The translations under genes were made by a program, and so were the position numbers. Shown here piece by piece: positions 49,575-62,188 of a stretch of 64,000 nt of DNA. The stretch is taken from positions 45,453,327 through 45,517,326 of the forward strand of contig CM049308.1 of assembly GCA_026874595.1 (NCBI GenBank), written 5' to 3'. The stretch's first letter is position 1; each line of letters opens with the position of its first letter. Under the pieces are notes generated by a model, which was given only the letters and a program-made list of their open reading frames with translations, was not told where the DNA came from and did not search any database. The stretch is from Sipunculus nudus (lineage: Eukaryota > Annelida > Sipuncula > Golfingiida > Sipunculidae).

Positions 49575-49990
49575 CCATGTCTATCAGCTGTCACAAATTT
49601 CTGTAGATAATTGATCATTCCAAGCAGTCTCCTGACGCCTTGCTTGCTTGTCTTCCAGTTAAGGAATCTGGCTGATGGCTTCCACTTTGATTGGATCAAT
49701 TTGTAATCCTTCTGGTGAAAGTATGTGTCCCATTAAAGGAACAGCAGACAATCTAACTTTCAGTTTTTCTTTATTGAGCTTCATATTCTTTTCTTTACAT
49801 GTCTGTAGTAAAGCTTCAAAGTCTCTGTCATGTATCTGGTTGTTTTTGCCATACACCATGATGTCATCATACATGATCACCACACCTGACTCTGTCAGAT
49901 TCTCTACCCATTTTCATTTTGGCATACATTTTCTCGGAAAATTCTGATTCTTCTGTCTTCTGTTTACTTTAATCACTTTGATTGTCCTAA
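49575..49990 (-). pseudogene. Ty3/gypsy reverse transcriptase remnant
   Basis: On the minus strand 'VIMYDDIMVYG' carries the YxDD-type catalytic box (first residue M-Y-D-D), followed by 'PLMGHILSPEGLQIDP', the usual FLGH..S..G...D block, and, in another frame, 'GVRRLLGMINYLQKFV', the connection segment. Frameshifts near 49905 and 49658 break it. Fingers, RNase H and integrase are missing. Differences from the plus-strand remnant at 44148 show it comes from a different element. Confidence 0.85.
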
Positions 49991-49999
49991 TAATCATCA

Positions 50000-50660
50000 A
50001 CCACTGAACTTGTACCATTTATGCACTAACGGGGCTCTCTGTTGTGTCCTGCTAAAACATTTAACTGCAACATGGTTTAGTTTACTGCATTTTGTGTAGC
50101 TTTTACCCTATTGATGGACACCTTTCTTTCTCTGTTCTATACATTCTCTAATCTAATTTATTACACTCAGTTTCTCTGCCTATATCTTTAAGTCTTTTCT
50201 CTGTTTCTTCTGTAGCTTTGCATATGTGTATACACTGTTTCTGATCAAGTTTTGCAGTTAGAAGTAATTTCTTCTTTGTAGTAGGAGTCCCTAATACCAG
50301 TAACTTTCTCTGATGAGACTGTCGTTAAAACCAAAATTATAAGTTGCTGCTAGTCCCCTTAAACCTGCTTCATATGTATCAATACTCTCACCAACTTCTT
50401 AGTTTCTACAGTTGAATTGATATCTTTCATAAGTCTCATTTAATTTTCCAATACAATTGGCATCATATCTCAAATATCTGATCAATTTTTCTCCTCTCAT
50501 CCTTAGACTGAAAGGCAAACCAATCTGCCAAATTTCTGGCATCTGGCCTATACAGAATTCCATCATGACATTCTTCTGTTATTCTTACAGTTATCTTGCA
50601 TTTTTCCCAGTCTTGCCTCCATTTACGCATGGTTTTGGCAAGATCTGATAACTGAAATTA
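50000..50660 (-). pseudogene. Ty3/gypsy Gag remnant
   Basis: Minus-strand translation has the Gag capsid pattern 'NETYERYQFNCRN', then an in-frame TAA, then 'EVGESIDTYEAGLRGLA' and 'DSLIRE' (about 50320-50445), as in many Ty3/gypsy Gag proteins (ERY.FN.R.Q..GES...Y...LR.LA). It is followed by 'TTKKKLLLTAKLD' in another frame. It lies just upstream (minus strand) of the RT remnant, with protease and the RT N-terminus deleted, so both are probably one dead element. Confidence 0.7.
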
Positions 50661-50699
50661 TACCTGTTGGATCCAAGCCACATCTACTGAGGACTGACA

Positions 50700-51144
50700 G
50701 TAAGTCCATAAGCGTTGGTGGTTATACTGTTCCTATTCAAATTTCAGTGAAGTATCTCAGTGTTAATATTGATTGAAATATTTTAATGCATGATTATATC
50801 AGTAGTATATATCATGCTTCCTTTCTCAAGCTCTGCCATACAGCTTCCCTCTGGCGTTTCTTTTTTCCTTATGCGTGCTGTCAGCTCATTTGCACCACAG
50901 TAATATGTCACCTGTATTACTGTAATTCAGTTCTTCTTGGGTTACCTGCAGAGCAAGTCTTGTGGCTACAGATGGTTCAGAGTACTACTATGCACCTCAT
51001 TCTTAAGAAGTGTAAGACTGAACATGTCCTACCGCTGCTCATACAGCTCCAATGGCTTCCCGTCAAATACCTCATAAAATACAAAATTGCTATTTTTGTT
51101 TACTGCCACATTGATGCCTCACTTCCATCATATTTGTCTGAAAA
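50700..51144 (+). pseudogene. CR1/Jockey-like LINE RT C-terminal remnant, part 1
   Basis: 'VKYLSVNID' (50739) and, after a stop, an open frame from 50786 with the classic post-RT region: 'DYISSIYHASFLKLCHTAS', 'YYCNSVLLGLP' (for DYCNSLLYGLP), 'LQMVQSTT' and 'LQWLPVKYLIKYKIAI...PSYLSE'. This pattern is widespread in CR1/L2/Jockey LINEs. The catalytic RT half and endonuclease are absent. The frame runs into the F4 head at 51145, so the last residues of the open frame are transposon sequence. Confidence 0.85.
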
Positions 51145-51316
51145 CAAGGCCTACAGGCCTAATGCGAACCTGTGCAAAGTTTGGGAGTATGAACGGAGGT
51201 TTATTTTTAAAATTTAATACTGATCCTCTTAAGTCCTGCATATCTACCTTAGTCATTATGATTTCAGCAAAATGGACATTTCGGACCTGCAAGTTTCATA
51301 CTAGGACATTTTAAAA

Positions 51317-54300
51317 CTAGAATATGGGTAGTCAACTATGTGTATCTGCGGAAATCAGAGTGGGACAGGTGAAGTGAGGCATGGATTAAGTTGCAAGGGG
51401 AACAGAGTGAGGTGTGTTGCATAATCACGTAAACGTGAATGTAGGTGGTGCAAACTGTCATAAAATCTAGAAAATTGTCCAGGATGTCTGCAAAATTTCA
51501 GGTGGATAAGTCGAACCACTGCTGAGATATGAGTGATTTTATCCCAAGGCAGATGAACAGATGAATGCTGTGCATAAATGGTTGAAGGTGGCGCCACCAG
51601 TTTTGCCTATGATGAAGAGCTATGTGAGATCTATACATAAGCAAAATTTTGGCCCAATTGGTCAAACGGTTCCCGAGATATAAGCTTGGATGTCTGCAGA
51701 GTAAACGTGAATGCAGTTGGTGCCACCTGTCATAAAATAGAGAAAGCTGTCCAGGATGTATAAACCTGCAAAATTTCAGGTGGATAAGTCAAGCTGCTTT
51801 TGTGATATGAGTGATTTTATCCCAAGGCAGATGACCAGATGGATGCTGGGCATATGTGGTTGCAGGTGGTGCCACCAGTTTTGCCTATGATGAAGAGCTA
51901 TGTGAGATCTATACACATGCAAAATTTTGGGCGAATCGGTCAAACGGTTCCAGAGTTATGAGCTTGAATGTCTAAAGAGTAAACCTGAATGGAGGTGGCG
52001 CCCCTGTCATAAAATCAAGAGAGCTGTCCAGGATGTTCAAATCTGCAAAATTTCAGGTGGATAAGTCAAACCACTGCTGAGATATGAGTGATCTGATCCC
52101 AAGGCAGATGAGCAGATGGACTCTGTGCATAAATGGTTGCAGGTGGTGCCACCACTTTTCCCTATGATGAAGAGCTATGTGAGATCTAAACACATGCAAA
52201 CTTTTGGCCCAGTCGGTCAAACCGTTCCCAAGATAAGAGCTTGGATGTCTGCAGAGTAAACCTGAATGAAGGTGGCGCCACATGTCATAAAATCGAATAA
52301 GCTGTCCAGGATGTATAAACCTTCAAAATTTGAGGTGGATAAGTCAAACCACTTCTGAGATATGAGAGATGTTATCCCAAGGCAGATGAACAGATGGATG
52401 CTGTGCATAAATGGTTACAGGTGGCACCACCAGTTTTGCCGATGATGAAAAGCTATGTGAGGACTATACACCTGCAAAATTTTGGCCCAATCTGTCAAGG
52501 TTCCTGAGATATGAGCTTGCATGTCTGCAGAGTAGACTTGAATGGAGGTGGCGCCACCTGTCATAAAATCAAGAGAGCTGTCCAGGATGTTTAAACATTC
52601 AAAATTTCAGGTGAATAAATCAAACCACTGCTGAGATGTGAGTGATTTTATCCCAAGGCAGATGAACAGATGGACACTGTGCATAAATGATTACAGGTGG
52701 CACCACCAGTTTTGCCTATGATGAAAAGCTATGTGAGGACTATACACATGCAAACTTTGGCCCAATAAGTCAAACTGAGCCTGAGATATAAGCTTGGATG
52801 TCTGCAGAGTAAATGTGAATGTAGGTGGCACCACCTGTCATAAAATCAAGAAATCTGTCCAGGATGTATAAACCTGCAAAATTTCAGGTGGATAAGTCAA
52901 ACCACTGCTCAGATATGAGTGATTTTATCCCAAGGCAGATGAACAGATGGACGCTGTGCATATGTGGTTGCACGTGGTGCCACTAGTTTTGCATATGATG
53001 AAAAGCTATGTGAGATCTATGAACATGCACAAATTTGGAGCTTGGATGTCTGCAGAGTAAACCTGAATGGAGGTGGTGCCACCTGTCATAAAATCAAGAA
53101 AGCTGTCCAGGATGTATAAACCTTCAAAATTTCAGGTGGATAAGTCAAACCACTGCTCAGATATGAGTGATTTTATCCCAAGGCAGATGAACAGATGGAC
53201 GCTGTGCATAAATGGTTGCAGGTGGCGCCACCGGTTTTGCCTATGATGGAGAGCTTTGTTTGAGATCTATGCACATGCACAACTTTGGCCCAATCGGTCA
53301 AATGGTTCTCGAGATACGAGCTTGTATGTCTGCAGAGTAAATGTAAATGTAGGTGGCGTCACCTGTCATAAAATCGAGAAAGCTGTCCAGAATGTATAAC
53401 CTGCAAAATTTCAGGTGGACAGGTCAAACCACTTCTGAGATATGAGTGATTTTATCCCAAGGCAGATGAACAGATAGACTCTGTGCATAAGTGGTTACAG
53501 GTGGCGCCACCAGTTTTGCCAATGATGTGAGATCTATACACATGCAAACTTTTGGCTCAATTGGTACAAAACGGTTCCCGAGATAAGAGCTTGGATGTCT
53601 GCAGAGTAAATGTGAATGGAGGTGGCACCACCTGTCATGAAATCAAGAGAGCTGTCCAGGATGTTTAAACCTTCAAAATTTCAGGTGGAAAAGTCAAACC
53701 ACTGCTGAGATATGAGTAATTTTATCCCAAGGCAGATGAACAGATGGACGCTGTGCATAAATGGTTTCAGGTGGTGCAATGAGATATGAGCTTGGATGTC
53801 TGCAGAGTAAATTTGAATGTAGGTGGAGCCACCTTTAATAAAATCAAGAGAACTGTCCAGGATGTATAAACCTTCAAAATTTGAGGAGGATAAGTCAAAC
53901 CACTTCTGAGATATGAGTGATTTTATCCCAAGGCAGATGAGCAGATGGATGCTGTGCATAAATGGTAACAGGTGGCACCACCAGTTTTGCCGATGATGAA
54001 AAGCTATGTGAGGACTATACACCTACAAAATTCTGGCCCAATCTGTCAAGGTTCCTGAGATATGAGCTTGGATGTCTGCAGAGTAAACATAAATGGAGGT
54101 GGCGCCACCTGTAATAAAATCAAGAGAGCTGTCCACGATGTTTAAACCTTCAAAATTTCAGGTGGATAAGTCAAACCACTGCTCAGATATGAGTGATTTT
54201 ATCCCAAGGCAGATGAACAGATGGACGCTGTGCATAAATGGTTACAGGTGGCACCACCAGTTTTGCCTATGATGAAAAGCTATGTGAGGACTATACACAT

Positions 54301-57300
54301 GCAAACTTTGGCCCAATCAGTCAAACGGTGCCTGAGATATGAGCTTGGACGTCTGCAGAGTAAACCTGATCGGAGGTGGCGCCACATGTCATAAAATCAA
54401 GAAAGCTGTCCAGGATGTATAAACCTGCAAAATTTCAGGTGGATAAGTCAAACCACTGCTGAGATATGAGTGATTTTATCCAAAGGCAGATGAACAGATG
54501 GACGCTGTGCATGTGGTTGCAGGTGGTGCCACTAGTTTTGTATATGATGGAAAGCTAGGTAAGATCTGTGCACATGCACAAATTTGGCCCAATCAGTCAA
54601 ATGGTTCATGAGATATGAGCTTGGATGTCTGCAGAGTAAACCTGAACAGAGGTGGCGCCACCTGTCATAAAATCAAGAAAGCTGTCCAGGATGTATAAAC
54701 CTTCAAAATTTCAGGTGGATAAGTCAAACCACTGCTGAGATATGAAAGATTTTATCCCAAGGGAGATGAACAGATGGACGCTGTGCATACATGGTTGCAG
54801 GTGGCGCCACCAATTTTGAATATAATGGAGATCTTTGTGAGATCTATGCACATGCACAACTTTGGCCCAATCGGTCAAATGGTTCCTGAGATATGAGCTT
54901 GGATCTCTGCAGAGTAAATGTGAATGTAGGTGGCACCACCTGTCATAAAATCAGGATGTTTAAACCTTCAAAATTTCAGGTGCATAAGTCAAACCACTCC
55001 TGTGATATGAATGATTTTATCCCAAGGCAGATGAACAGATGGACACTGTGCATAAATGGTTGCAGGTGGCGCAATCACTTTTGCCTATGATGGAGAGCTA
55101 TGTCAGATCTATGCACATGCACAACTTTGGCCCAATCAGTCAAACAGTTCCTGAGATATGAGCTTGGATGTCTGCAAAGTAAACATGAATGGAGGTGGCG
55201 CCACCTGTCATAAAGCAGAACGCTGTCCAGGATGTATAACCTGCAAAATTTTAGGGGGAAAAGTCAAACCACTGCTGAGGTATGAGTAATTTTATCCCAA
55301 AGCAGATGAACAGATGGATGCTGTGCATAAAAGGTTAAAGGTGGCACGACAAGTTTTGCCTATGATGAAAAGCTAAGTGAGATCTATGCACATGGACAAG
55401 TTTAGCCCAATCGATCAAATGATTCCTGAGATATGTGCTTGGATGTCTTCAGAGTAAATGTGAATGTAGGTGGCACCACCTGTTATAAAATCGAGAAAGC
55501 TGTCCAGGATGTAAAAACCTGCAAAATTTCAGGTGGATATGTTAAACTACTACTCAGATATGATTGATATTATCCCAAGGCAGATGAACAGATGGACGCT
55601 GTGCATAAATGATTGCAGGTGGCGCCACCGGTTTTGCCAATGATGTGAGATCTATACACATGCAAACTTTTGCCCAATCGATCAAACGGTTCCCGAGATA
55701 AGAGCTTGGATGTCTACAGAGTAAATCTGAATGGAGGTGGCACATCCTGTCATAAAATCAAGAGAGCTGTCCAGGATGTTTACACCTTCAAAATTTCAGG
55801 TGGAAAAGTCAAACCACTGCTGAGATATGAGTGATTTTATCCCAAGGCAGATGAACAGATGAACGCTGTGCATAAGTGGTTACAGGTGGCGCCACCAGTT
55901 TTGCCTATAATGTGAGATCTATACACATGCAAACTTTTGCCCAATCGGACAAATGGTTCCCGAGATAAGAGCTTGGATGCCTGCAGAGTAAACCTGAATG
56001 GAGGTGGCACCACCTGTCATAAAATCAAAAGAGCTGTCCAGGATGTTGAAACCTTCAAAATTTCAGGTGGAAAAGTCAAACCACTGCTGAGATATGAGTG
56101 ATTTTAACCAAAGAGAGATGAACAGATGGACGCTGTGCATAAATGGTTACAGGTGGCGCCACCAGTTTTGCCTATGATGAAGAGCTATATGAGATCTATA
56201 CAGAAGCAAACTTTTTGCCCAATCTGTCAAACGATTCCCGAGATAAGAGCTTGGATGTCTGCAGAGTACACCTGAATGAAGGTGGCACCACCTGTCATAA
56301 AATCAAGAGAGCTGTCCAGGATGGTTAAACCTTCAAAATTTCAGATGGAAAAGTCAAACCACTGCTGAGATATGAGTGATTTTATCCCAAGGCAGATGAA
56401 CAGATGGAAGCTGTGCATAAATGGTTGCAGGTGGCGCCACCAGTTTTGCCTATGATGGAGAGCTATGTGAGATCTATGCACATGCACAACTTTGGCCCAA
56501 TCAGTCAAACATTTCCTGAGATATGTGCTTGGATGTCTGCAGAGTAAACCTCCATGTAGGTGGCACCACCTGTCCTAAAATCAAGAAAGCTGTCCAGGAT
56601 GTATAAACCTGAAAAATTTCAGGTGGATAAGTAAAACCACTGTTCAGATATGTGTGATTTTATCCCAAGGCAGATGAACAGATGGACCCTGTGCATAAAT
56701 GGTTGCAGGTGGCACAACCACTTTTGCCTTTGGTGAAGAGCTATGTGAGATCTATACAAATGCAAAATTTTGGCCCAATCTGTCAAATGGTTCCCGAGAT
56801 ATGAGCTTGGATGTCTGCAGAGTAAACCTGAATATAGGTGGCACCACCTGTCATAAAATAGAGAAAGCTGTCCAGGATGTAGAAACCTGCAAAATTTCAG
56901 GTTGATAAGTAAAACCACTGCTTAGATATGAGTGATTTTATCCCAAGGCAGATGAACAGATGGACGCTGTGCATAAATGGTTGCAGGTGGCGCAACCACT
57001 TTTGCCTATGGTAAGAGCTATGCGAGATCTATAGACATGCAAACTTTTGGCCCAATCGGTCAAATTGTTCCAGAGATATGAGCTTGGATGTCTGCAGAGT
57101 AAATGTGAATGTAGGTGGTGCCACCTGTCATAACATCGAAAATGCTGTCCATGATGTAGAAACCTGCAAAATTTCAGGAGGATAAGTAAAACTACTTCTG
57201 AGATATGAGTCATTTTATCCCAAGACAAATGAACAGATGGAAGCTGTGCATAAATGGTTGCAGGTGGCACAACCACTTTTGCCTTTGATGAAGAGCTATG

Positions 57301-60170
57301 TGAGATCTATACAACTGCAAAATTTTGGCCCAATCTGTCAAATGGTTCCCGAGAAATGAGCTTGAATGTCTGCAGAGTTAACCTGAATGGAGGTGGCACC
57401 ACCTGTCATAAAATCAAAAGAGCTGTCCAGGATGTTGAAACCTTCAAAATTTCAGGTGGAAAAGTCAAACCAATGCTGAGATATGAGTGATTTTATCCCA
57501 AGGCAGATAAACAGATGAACGCTGTGCATAAGTGGTTATAGGTGGCGCCACCAGTTTTGCCTATGATGTGAGATCTATACACATGCAAACTTTTGCCCAA
57601 TCGGTCAAACGGTTCCCGAGATAAGAGCTTGGATGTCTGCAGAGTAAACCTGAATGGAGGTGGCACCACCTGTCATAAAATCAAGAGAGCTGTCCAGGAT
57701 GTTGAAACCTTCAAAATTTCAGGTGGAAAAGTCAAACCACTGCTGAGATATGAGTGATTTTATCCCAAGGGAGATGAACAGATGGATGCTGTGCATAAAT
57801 GATTACAGGTGGCGCCACCAGTTTTGCCTATGATGAAGAGCTATATGAGATCTATATAGTAGCAAACTTTTTGCCCAATCGGTCAAACGATTCCCGAGAT
57901 ATGAGCTTGGATGTCAGCAGAGTACACCTGAATGGAGGTGGCACCACCTGTCATAAAATCAAGAAAGCTGTCCAGGATGGTTAAACCTTCAAAATTTCAG
58001 ATGGAAAAGTCAAACCACTGCTGAGATATGAGTGATTTTATCCCAAGGCAGATGAACAGATGGAGGCTGTGCATAAATGGTTGCAGGTGGCGCCACCAGT
58101 TTTGCCTATGATGGAGTGCTATGTGAGATCTATGCACATGCACAACTTTGGCCCAATCAGTCAAACATTTCCTGAGATATGTGCTTGAATATCTGCAGAG
58201 TAAACCTGCATGTAGGTGGCACCACCTGTCATAAAATCAAGAAAATTTCAGGTGGATAAGTAAAATCACTGTTCAGATATGTGTGATTTTATCCACAGGC
58301 AGATGAACAGATGGACCCTGTGCATAAATGGTTACAGGTGGCACCACCAGTTTTGCCTATGATGAAAAGCTATGTAAGGACTATACACATGCAAACTTTG
58401 GGCCGATGGGTCAAACAGTTCCTGAGATATGAGCTTTGATGTCTGCAGAGTAAATGTGAATATAGGTGGCACCACCTGTCATAAAATTGAGAAAGCTGTC
58501 CAGGATGTTTAAACTTTCAAAATTTCAGGTGGATAAGTCAAACCACTGCTGAGATGTGAGTGATTTTATCCCAAGGCAGATGAACAGATGGACGCTGTGC
58601 ATAAATGGTTGCAGGTGGGGCAACCACTTTTGCCTATGGTGAAGAGCTATGTGAGATCTATCCACATGCAAAATTGTGGCCAAATCTGTTAAGGTTCTTG
58701 AGATATGAGCTTGGATGTCTGCAGAGTAAATGTAAATGGAGGTGGCGCCACCTGTCATAAAATCAAGAGAAATGTCTAGGATGTTTAAACCTGCAAAATT
58801 TCAGGTGGTAAAGTCAAACCACTGCTCAGATATGAGTGATTTTATCCCAAGGCAGATGAACAGATGGATGCTCTGCATAAACGGTTATAGTTGGCGCCAC
58901 CAAATTAGCCTATGAAGAAAAGTTATGTTAGAACTATACACATGCAAACAGTTGGCCCAATCGGTCAAACGTTTCCCGAGATATGAGCTTGGATGTCTGC
59001 AGAGTTAACCTGAATTTAGGTGGCACCACCTGTCATAAAATCGAGAAAGCTGTCCAGGATGTTTAAACCTGCAAAATTTCAGGTGGATAAGTCAAACCAC
59101 TGCTAAGATATGAGTGATTTTATCCCAAGGCAGATGAACAGATGGACGCTGTGCATAAATGGTTGCAGGTGGCACCACCAGTTTTACCTATGTTGAAAAG
59201 CTATGTGAGACTTATACACATGCAAACGTTGGCCCATCGGTCAAACGGTTCCCGAGATATGAGCTTGGATGTCTGCAGATATCTGAATGCAGGTGGCGCC
59301 ACATGTCATAAAATTGAGAAAGCTGTCCAGGATGCATAAACCTGCAAAATTTCAGGTGGATAAGTCAAACCACTGCTGAGATATGAGCGATTTTATCCCA
59401 TGGCAGATGAACAGATGGACCCTGTGCATAATTGGCTGCACTTGGTGCAACCACTTTTGCCTATGATGGAGAGCTATGTGAGATCTATGCACATGCACAA
59501 CTTTGGCCCAATCAGTCAAACGGTTACTCAAACATGAGCTTGGATGTCTGCAGAGTAAACCTGAATGGAGGTGGTGCCACCTGTCATAAATCGAGAGAGC
59601 TGTCCAGGATGTTTAAACCTTCAAAATTTCAGGTGGATAAGTCAAACCACTGCTGAGATATGAGTGCTTTATCCCAAGGCAGATGAACAGATGGACACTG
59701 TGCATAAATGGTTACAGGTGGCACCACCAGTTTTGCCTATGATGAAAAGCTATGTGAGAACTATAAACCTGCAAACCTTTGGCCCAATTGGTCAAATGGT
59801 TCCATAGATATGAGCTTGGATGTCTGCAGAGTAAACCTGAATGGAGGTGGCGCCACCTGTCATAAAATCAAGAGATCTGTCTAGGATGTTTTAACCTGCA
59901 AAATTTCAGGTGGAAAGTCAAACTACTGCTGAGATATGAATGATATTATCCCAAGGCAGATGAACAGATGGACGCTGTCCAAAAATGGTTGCAGGTCGCA
60001 CTATCAAAGGGCTACATTTGTGCAAAATGTTAAGCCTGATTGGTCAAACGGTTCCTGAGATATCTGGGTTTATGTGTGGAAACAGATGCACAAATGGACC
60101 CTGGGCAGCGAGGAAAGGTCAAAGGTCAACCAAAAATGAGGGTGCAGTAGTTCACATGTGACCTGATAAA
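51317..60170 (+). mobile_element. F3 element with hugely expanded core array
   Basis: Head CTAGAATATGGGTAGTC at 51317 with subterminal GTATCTGCGGAAATCAGAG, then the array, then the F3 tail ('ggaaacagatgcacaaatgg', 'aaaggtcaaaggtcaacc', 60075-60135). The hairpin terminus is replaced by the same sequence as after 31371. A complete small F3 copy (17880-18784) has only about two core units, so the family's core number varies at least fifteen-fold. Confidence 0.7.
51440..59990 (+). repeat. Satellite-like array, ~32 units of ~271 bp
   Basis: Unit landmark 'gctgtgcataaatggttgcag' recurs about 32 times from ~51568 to ~59977, mean period ~271 bp (full units ~277, variants ~267, occasional ~200-250). 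Each unit has two GGTGGCGCCACC-type palindromes, ~149 and ~128 bp apart, one followed by 'tgtcataaaatc' and one by 'agttttgcctatgatg'. Open frames here (~60-110 codons) are by-products of the repeat and show no protein identity. Confidence 0.9.
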
Positions 60171-60830
60171 CCTGATTGGCTTTAAATGCAAACAAAGTTT
60201 TTTCAAACAGTTGAAAGATATAGTTCCAATAATCTGGGAATTCTGCATCTAGACATTGTGTCTAGACGTGACGCCCGCCAGAGCCAGGTCAGTTGCCATG
60301 GTGAGGTCTGGACCCCACCTGTTTGTACTGAGTGACCTCTTGACTTGGCTGCTGAAAATCAGCATGATGTCAAATCTATTTTCAAACACAGAAAACCTTT
60401 TTCAATTGGCTACAATGCTTTTTTAAAGCTGTATTTACCCATATTTATCTATTCTTATAAAACTGGCAGAACCCTTTTAGTGTGCTTTTTTGGACAGATG
60501 ACTAAGTTCAACCTCCTGCAACTTGGCCAAAAATCTCCAAACTGGAACCATTTGAACAAACTTGAGAGAGGTTGTTTAAGGGATCATTTCTGTGAAATAT
60601 TGGACAATTTGGCTGGAGAGTTTGGGAGAAAAAGATTTTTAAAGCTTTTTTAGATATTTCCCTATAAAATCTAAGAAAATGCAGTTAGAAAAAAATAAAC
60701 AAAATCCAATAGAGCTTTTCAGATGACTGATTATTTGCAAAAAATTTGGTGATGCTAGTTTCTGCTGTTTTTGAGACAGCTATGGTTAATGTACAGACAA
60801 CGCATGACATACGACGCACGACACACAATA

Positions 60831-60930
60831 TGAGTGGGTATGAGTGTGTGTGTGTGAATTGTGCTGTGAGCCTGACTATCAAAGAATTGGTGCTATATAA
60901 ATACTATCTATTATCAACTTTTCCTTTTTT
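60831..60930 (+). repeat. CR1-like LINE 3' tail, part 2
   Basis: 'tgtgaattgtgctgtgagcc' and 'ggtgctatataaatactatc' match the conserved 3' end typical of CR1/L2 LINEs and the SINEs that use them ('gctatataaata' before a short tandem repeat). It is probably the rest of the LINE interrupted at 51144. Confidence 0.6.
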
Positions 60931-62188
60931 TTTATTGCACCACATACAGATGTTGTTTACACACATGTAACATAGATAAATGTAATGACAAGGACATGCA
61001 TACAAACCTGACATTCAATACATCTTACATGAAGGGAAACATAATTACATAAATACACATTAGCTGAAGAGCTGGCTAACTGGTGACCATTTTTTAAGGT
61101 GAAGGTTTAATTTATTATTTTTACATGCTATGAGATATTCAGTATTTTGCATGTCTTTTAATTTACTTTTAACTACCTGAAATAAATTTCCATTTTTTTC
61201 ACATCTTCTACTATATAGTACACTAGCTTATAAACCCGGTATACCGGGCTTATTACCGGAATTGGGGTGTTATATTAACTGAGATGTGGAATGTTGGCTC
61301 ATTATTCATTCTAAAAGTTAACAGAAAATATAGGTTTTCAGTGAGAAACTGTCTCAATAGGATATGTTTAAAAATTTTTTACATTTATTTTGTGGGGCTG
61401 TCCTCATGGCAAGAAATGTTAACCTTGAAGACCTGGTCAGTGATGATGTTTACATTGTGAACTGGAATGAGACGCTCATGGACATTCAGGTTTTTTCGAT
61501 GATATTTGACTGGATTCTATCGTTGGACGTATAAAGATTAGGTTGATGTGAGGAACACATATAAGATTTATTAAATGTATGTTGCAAGGAAACTGTTCCT
61601 GAAGAAAGAAACAGAAATATGCATACCTCGTAAGCAGCAGAAGCTGACCCAAAGGTACTCCATGCAGAGGGTCCGTATCCCATTTTCAGCATTTTTTTTT
61701 CATCGTATCGGACAAATTTTGAGGCCTGAAACCCCTGACACCACTCCACCCCATCCACCCACACCCCACCACTGTTCCTGAAATCGGGACCTTGAATTAG
61801 GTTTTTTCATTAATCCTTCTGGGTGAACTCTCCATTTCATAAAGCGAGAAACATGCCATTTTCTCTTTTACTGGCCACTCACGTGGGTGAAAGCCTCGTT
61901 CAAATGTAAGCCATGAATAGCTGAATAGCTCAAATCCCTAACTGAAAGCAAGTGTTATTCATATGAACAATAGTAGTGTTTGAGGATGAGTGACCACGAA
62001 GCACGATGGTCAATGCCGAAGGCAGTTCGGCTGTGCTCGGTGTGACCTCTGTGCAAGTAAGAAAAAACGGAAAAATCTCTCAGAATTATATGTACATGAA
62101 AAATTATTTATTTTCATATTGCCTATGTCACTGCCGGGCTAATGACCTTTAAAATGATGTATGGCACAGTATTATACATCACGTGGTT
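60931..62188. other. Unassigned intergenic-looking DNA
   Basis: No repeat family from the rest of the window, and no frame I recognise. The perfect 14-bp palindrome CCCGGTATACCGGG lies at 61235-61248. A C-rich stretch (61735-61775) includes repeated ccaccc motifs. Confidence 0.45.

Larger units (their letters stand above)
51145..60830 (+). mobile_element. F4 element (9.7 kb) inserted in the CR1-like LINE
   Basis: Head CAAGGCCTACAGGCCTAATG with subterminal GCGAACCTGTG, then the nested F3 array element (51317-60170) and the F4 core (60166-60830: 'accatttgaacaaacttgagag', 'ttggacaatttggctgg'). The core stops at 'gttaatgtacagacaacg' and the usual terminus is missing; LINE 3' sequence follows at ~60831. 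Confidence 0.6.

Noticed and set aside
56143-57490. Series of similar 60-110 codon open frames on both strands in the array
   Set aside because: They are by-products of a tandem repeat whose period is near a multiple of three; no start context, no domain, and variants freely gain stops.
51440-59990. Regularly spaced palindromic repeats resembling a CRISPR array
   Set aside because: The intervals between palindromes are themselves repeated, not unique spacers, unit length is ~271 bp, and the context is eukaryotic transposons.
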